NCBI GenBank assembly: GCA_900538905.1
Contig: UPZS01000013.1
Location: forward strand, 1 to 47,506
Length of the DNA: 47,506 bases
Reading direction: 5' to 3'
Source of the DNA: an uncultured Sutterella sp.
GTDB lineage: Bacteria; Pseudomonadota; Gammaproteobacteria; Burkholderiales; Burkholderiaceae_F
The translations under genes were made by a program, and so were the position numbers. The notes beneath the pieces were generated by a model. It made no database searches and was not told where the DNA came from. It worked only from the letters and a program-made list of their open reading frames with translations. Below, one piece after another: positions 44,182-47,506 of the stretch; within the stretch, counting starts at the first letter, position 1, and each line of letters opens with the position of its first letter.

Positions 44182-45286
44182 TCAGATGCCCATCTTGAGG
44201 CTTGCCTCAATGAATTGATCAAGATCGCCGTCGAGTACGGCACCCGTGTTGCCCGTTTCGACGTTGGTGCGCAAATCTTTAACGCGGCTCTGATCGAGCA
44301 CATAGCTTCGGATCTGGTGCCCCCAGCCGATATCGCTCTTGCTTTCCTCGAGCTTTTCTTGCTCGGCCATGCGTTTGCGAAGTTCCAGCTCGTAGAGCTT
44401 GGCCTTTAACTGGCGCATGGCTTGTTCGCGGTTGTTGTGCTGGCTGCGGTCATCCTGGCAGACCGTCACGACGCCCGTGGGAATGTGCGTGATGCGCACG
44501 GCCGATTCGGTTTTCTGCACGTGTTGGCCGCCGGCACCCGAAGCGCGGAAAACGTCCACGCGAAGGTCGGCCGGATTGATCGTGATTTCGATCGAATCGT
44601 CAATTTCCGGATAAATGTACACAGAGGCAAAGGACGTGTGACGGCGCGCATTGGCGTCAAAGGGGCTCTTGCGCACCAGACGGTGAATGCCCGTTTCGGT
44701 GCGAAGCGTGCCATAGGCCCATTCGCCCTGAACGTAAATCGTGCAGCCCTTGATTCCGGCAACGTCGCCCTCGGTTTCTTCCGTGAGTTTCGCGGAGAAA
44801 CCGGCGCGTTCGGCATAGCGCAGGTACATCCGCTCGAGCATGCTCGCCCAATCCTGCGCTTCGGTACCGCCGGCACCGGCCTGGATTTCGATGTAGCAGT
44901 TGGCGCTGTCCTGAGGCTTATTGAACATGCGCTTGAATTCGAGCTTTTCAACGTCGTGACGGAAGGTTTCGACTTCCTCGGCTACCAATTCGGCGCCGTC
45001 GAAATCTTCATCGGCAATGGCCATGTTGAAAAGTTCCTTGGCATCCGTGATGCCCGCGTTCAAGCGCTTGAAGCTCCCGACGAGATCTTCAAGAAGTTTC
45101 TGTTCTTTGCTGATTTCCTGTGCGCGCTTGGGATCATCCCAGAGCGCCGGGTTTTCAACCTCGCGGTTGACTTCCTCTAGGCGTCGTTCCTTGCGGTCGA
45201 CGTCAAAGATACCCCCTAAGCTCAGCAAGACGGTGAGCAAGGTCGTCGCACAGATTGTTGATTTGATTGATGCGTTCGGCTTCCAT
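44182..45286 (-). CDS. prfB: Peptide chain release factor 2, with programmed +1 frameshift
   Basis: The product is 367 aa after a +1 shift. Frame 0 starts at ATG 45286 and stops at TGA 45205-45203 (codon 28), after LAELRGYL. The shift site reads CTT AGG GGG TAT CTT TGA C with an internal AGGGGG Shine-Dalgarno, exactly the known autoregulatory site at which RF2 shortage allows reading on. After the shift come [19 protein letters not shown], the stop-recognition SPF motif (RKSPFDANA) and the catalytic GGQ in GAGGQHVQK. An open frame without the shift, reaching 45438, is an artefact of ignoring this. Recognises UAA and UGA. lysS follows. Confidence 0.97.
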
Positions 45287-45510
45287 TTTGAAGTCTGCGT
45301 TGTAAGGGCGCACAAAACCCGCGGCCGGAAACCGTGCGGAAGACATCCGGTCGTCGGAAGGCGCCATAGTGAGAGTTGAGAACCCAAGATTTTACCTTGT
45401 GCAGAGCCGTCTTTCCAAGCTTTCTTCAGAAAAATCAAAGATTCCGAAGCTAAAAGCCGGCGGTTGGCGTAGGAGCCGTCAACGAACTGAACGAAGAAGC
45501 TTTAAATAAA

Positions 45511-45529
45511 AATGAGAATAGTTCTCATT
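45511..45529 (+). promoter_or_regulatory. Fur box upstream of exbB-exbD-tonB
   Basis: AATGAGAATAGTTCTCATT has two 8-bp arms (AATGAGAA and TTCTCATT) around 3 bp, a near-perfect Fur-type palindrome. It lies 120 bp before the exbB start, so the TonB system is probably iron-repressed. Confidence 0.83.
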
Positions 45530-45648
45530 TATTGGTGTGATAGGTAAAATAAGTACTCCAACGCAAACGGAGTTGGTTCAATAACCTGTTTTCGGAGGGT
45601 GAAGCGGCGTCTGAAAGGGCGTTGGCACCGCCGTACACGAGGCTGGAC

Positions 45649-46074
45649 GTGGAATTTCTCAAAGAAAGTGTCGATTACTTCGTATTCGGAATCCTTGGTT
45701 TGATGGGATTCATCACAGTGTGGCTCACGGCTGAGCGCCTGATTTTCCTGCGCACTCTCGATCCCAAAGAGTACGACACGCAGGACTCGTACGACAAGGC
45801 GCTCACCGACCATCTCACAACGCTCTACATCATTTATTCCAACGCACCCTATGTGGGGCTGCTCGGGACCGTGCTCGGCATCATGATCACGTTTTACGAC
45901 ATGGGCACGACAGGGAACATCAACGCGGGCGAAATCATGACGGGCTTGTCGCTGGCGCTTAAGGCGACGGCTCTGGGACTTGCTGTCGCCATCCCCACGC
46001 TCATTGTCTACAACGGGTTGCAGCGAAAGATCAACGTTCTTTCAACCCAATGGAAGGAAGCGCACGGCAAATGA
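45649..46074 (+). CDS. exbB: TonB-system energizer ExbB (short type)
   Basis: This 141-aa protein of the ExbB/TolQ family lacks the long N-terminal extension of enteric ExbB and resembles the short exbB2 type. Helix 1 is [24 protein letters not shown]. The channel helices are [20 protein letters not shown] and [24 protein letters not shown] 45649 has GAGG 6 nt upstream, while the longer frame from GTG 45622 adds nine non-conserved residues. The stop overlaps exbD by 4 bp (ATGA). With ExbD it uses proton motive force to drive TonB. Confidence 0.9.
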   Translation: MEFLKESVDYFVFGILGLMGFITVWLTAERLIFLRTLDPKEYDTQDSYDKALTDHLTTLYIIYSNAPYVGLLGTVLGIMITFYDMGTTGNINAGEIMTGLSLALKATALGLAVAIPTLIVYNGLQRKINVLSTQWKEAHGK

Positions 46075-46463
46075 TCGAGATACCCAAAAAGGAGCCGCTC
46101 AACATCGTTCCTTTCATTGACATCATGTTGGTGTTGCTTGCGATGGTGCTCTCGATTTCGACTTTCATTGCCAAGGGGGAAATCAAGATCGCACTGCCCC
46201 CTTCAGAGGCAAGGGCAAAGGTAACGGCAAACGACAATCCCCGACTGGTGCAGGTTGACAACTCCGGAGTTCTCTATTGGGACGGTAAGTCCGTGACGGC
46301 GCAGGAACTCGATGAAGCGATCAAGAATTTGCCGCGACAGGAAAATGTCGTTCTTCGCATCGACAAGGATTCCAAGTTCGAGCATTTCATCTCGGTGATC
46401 GATGTTTTTAAGAAATACCGCCATGAAAACTTCCGAATTGCGACAGAACACAAGGCAGCATAA
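46071..46463 (+). CDS. exbD: TonB-system energizer ExbD
   Basis: This 130-aa protein has one membrane helix with the essential Asp ([23 protein letters not shown], Asp about residue 17). The periplasmic domain ends [25 protein letters not shown] 46071 overlaps the exbB stop. The last 41 bp overlap the start of tonB in another frame, so expression of the three is strongly coupled. Confidence 0.94.
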   Translation: MIEIPKKEPLNIVPFIDIMLVLLAMVLSISTFIAKGEIKIALPPSEARAKVTANDNPRLVQVDNSGVLYWDGKSVTAQELDEAIKNLPRQENVVLRIDKDSKFEHFISVIDVFKKYRHENFRIATEHKAA

Positions 46464-47235
46464 AGACAAAAAACGCCTGACAAGCTCGTTTTTCCTGACG
46501 TGCTTCATCTACCTGCCTGCGTTTGTGTTTGCTTGGAACTCCGTACCGGAGACAACGTTTAAGGCGGCGGGACAGGAGCAGACGGTTGCGCTTTCGTTTG
46601 CGCAGATGAGCGGCGGAGGCGTATCGACACCGGAAGCAGCGGCTGCCGAATCGCTTCCGGAACCTGAACCGGAAGTACGAACAGAACCGGAGCCTCAGGA
46701 AATCGTCAATCCTCAACCCAAACCCGAGCCTGCGTTGAAAAAAGCGCAGCAAAAAAAGGTGGAGAAAAAGCCGCATACGCTGACGAAGTCGCAGCCCAAA
46801 AAGCAAGTGCGGAAGACTGTTCCGAAGACGGACAAACAGACCGAATCGAGTCAAGTGCAGCAAAGCTCTCAAGCATTGGCCCCGGCGCCGATTCAAACCG
46901 ATCGAGGCGCTGCTACGGTTTCTGCGCAGGGCGGCATTGCTACGCTCGTCTTCGGTGAAAAAGACGGTCCGTTTTTAGCCAAGGTCAAGCGCTGCATCGA
47001 ATCGGAGTTGCGCTACACGCGTCGAGCTCGTCAACTGCGCTTGGAGGGGACGGTAACGGTACAGTTTGTCGTGCGAAAAGACGGTTCGATGGGCGCGTTT
47101 GAAATTCACACGAGCTCAGGTCAGGTGATGCTTGACAACATGGCCAAACGGGCCGTCGAGTCGGCTCAGGCACATTGGGGACAACCGCAAAATGCCGTTC
47201 GCCTGCGTATCCCGCTTCGCTATGAATTGAAATGA
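46423..47235 (+). CDS. tonB: TonB energy-transducing protein
   Basis: The product is 270 aa. It has an N-terminal membrane anchor (about residues 22-39, SSFFLTCFIYLPAFVFAW) with a basic cytoplasmic stretch. A Pro/Glu then Pro/Lys-rich spanning region (PEPEPEVRTEPEPQE, KPEPALKKAQQKK) and a C-terminal TonB_C domain (from FLAKVKRCIESELRYTRRARQ to LRIPLRYELK) follow. The usual Tyr-Pro of the TonB box-binding region reads Tyr-Thr. It drives uptake of siderophores and similar ligands through outer-membrane receptors, none of which is in the window. Confidence 0.94.
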   Translation: MKTSELRQNTRQHKDKKRLTSSFFLTCFIYLPAFVFAWNSVPETTFKAAGQEQTVALSFAQMSGGGVSTPEAAAAESLPEPEPEVRTEPEPQEIVNPQPKPEPALKKAQQKKVEKKPHTLTKSQPKKQVRKTVPKTDKQTESSQVQQSSQALAPAPIQTDRGAATVSAQGGIATLVFGEKDGPFLAKVKRCIESELRYTRRARQLRLEGTVTVQFVVRKDGSMGAFEIHTSSGQVMLDNMAKRAVESAQAHWGQPQNAVRLRIPLRYELK

Positions 47236-47269
47236 TGTCCTGATTGATCAGGATGACAATGGTTAGAGA

Positions 47270-47312
47270 AAGCCGCAAATCGGTCGAATGATCAACCGGT
47301 GCGGCTTTTTTT
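47270..47312 (+). terminator. Rho-independent terminator of exbB-exbD-tonB
   Basis: AAGCCGCA (47270-47277) pairs with TGCGGCTT (47300-47307), with a further CGGT/ACCG stem inside, followed by TTTTTTT. It is 35 bp after the tonB stop and just before the IS605-type gene on the other strand. Confidence 0.9.
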
Positions 47313-47354
47313 AAGTCTGTCGTCCGACAAAAAGCCAAGTAGTGCAGTAAACAA

Positions 47355-47377
47355 CCCGCGACTAGAGTCGCAGGCTT
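47355..47377 (-). other. Hairpin in the right-end region of an IS605-type element
   Basis: On the minus strand just after the tnpB stop, GCGACT and AGTCGC form an inverted repeat with a 2-nt centre (47360-47373), in GC-rich context with AAGCCTGC before and GGGTTG after. IS200/IS605 elements end in such imperfect hairpins, and the RNA from tnpB into this end forms the guide (omega) RNA scaffold. The exact IS end is not determined. Confidence 0.5.
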
Positions 47378-47385
47378 TGCAACTA

Positions 47386-47506
47386 TCACATTCGTAATGT
47401 CGCATTAGGCCTGTTTACGTCCGGCCCCTGGGTCATCAGCAGATAGCCCAGACCGTGCAGATTTCGACCTGCATTCAGGTCGCTGTGCGCTCGGTAACCA
47501 CAGTGA
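47386..47506 (-). CDS. TnpB (IS605 OrfB) C-terminal fragment, continues beyond the right edge
   Basis: Forty residues are visible, reading HCGYRAHSDLNAGRNL and ending ATLRM before TGA (plus strand 47386-47388). The second Cys of the zinc finger (CGYR), the third RuvC Asp (HSDLNAGRNL, where NADxNAAxN is usual) and the leucine-rich tail are hallmarks of TnpB. TnpB is an RNA-guided nuclease that keeps IS605 elements in place. The rest, including the catalytic Asp and Glu, is beyond the window, so intactness is unknown. Confidence 0.83.
   Translation of the reverse strand, partial: HCGYRAHSDLNAGRNLHGLGYLLMTQGPDVNRPNATLRM

Noticed and set aside
44182..45438. 418-aa prfB product starting upstream at 45438
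   Set aside because: The extra N-terminus is unrelated to RF2. The true start is ATG 45286 in the other frame, followed by the +1 shift.

Overview
The window looks like chromosome of a Gram-negative betaproteobacterium, most likely a gut Sutterellaceae-type member of the Burkholderiales. The clues are proteobacterial machinery throughout (TamA/TamB, Tol, TonB/ExbB/ExbD, a complete Isc iron-sulfur operon, GlnA-NtrB-NtrC with a sigma-54 promoter), a one-piece tmRNA whose tag reads ANNERFALAA, moderately high GC, and several AAA ATPase-nuclease genes of the DUF4143/DUF234 kind common in gut anaerobes. The taxonomic call is inference from gene content; no marker gene was compared.

Left part (1-6.9 kb): the 3' end of an IS3-family element whose right end lies inside a membrane-anchored sulfatase-like gene, removing its 5' part. 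Next come an alpha/beta hydrolase of the haloacetate dehalogenase group, a beta-carbonic anhydrase, leuA with its own promoter and terminator, and a minus-strand ATPase_2/DUF234 gene broken by an early in-frame stop.

Middle-left (6.9-25.4 kb): tamA-tamB (minus), a MarR-type regulator, ssrA (tmRNA, minus), then the nitrogen regulon glnA-ntrB-ntrC with NtrC sites and a GG-N10-GC promoter. A YqhA/UPF0114 membrane protein follows, then a DUF4143 ATPase preceded by a perfectly phased 23-bp tandem repeat, an RlmN-family radical SAM methyltransferase, an MBL-fold hydrolase, and ybgC-tolQ-tolR-tolA (minus). The Tol operon ends at a strong terminator, without tolB or pal.

Middle-right (25.5-40.9 kb): a four-gene Yej/Opp-type peptide ABC operon whose binding protein carries an unusual C-terminal membrane helix, an orphan polar amino acid ABC permease, a second DUF4143 ATPase whose start codon sits at the edge of a 76-bp imperfect palindrome, and the complete operon iscR-iscS-iscU-iscA-hscB-hscA-fdx-iscX.

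Right part (39.9-47.5 kb): minus-strand genes for a lipid-anchored class A beta-lactamase, exonuclease III, a Nudix hydrolase, lysS, and prfB with the classical +1 frameshift site. Then comes a Fur-box-preceded exbB-exbD-tonB operon and, at the edge, the C-terminus of an IS605-type TnpB.

The most unusual theme is the three ATPase-nuclease genes scattered among housekeeping operons. Each lies behind a different self-complementary or repeated control sequence: a 17-bp palindrome, a 4.5-unit 23-bp array, and a 76-bp palindrome. The two DUF4143 genes have no recognisable Shine-Dalgarno sequence.
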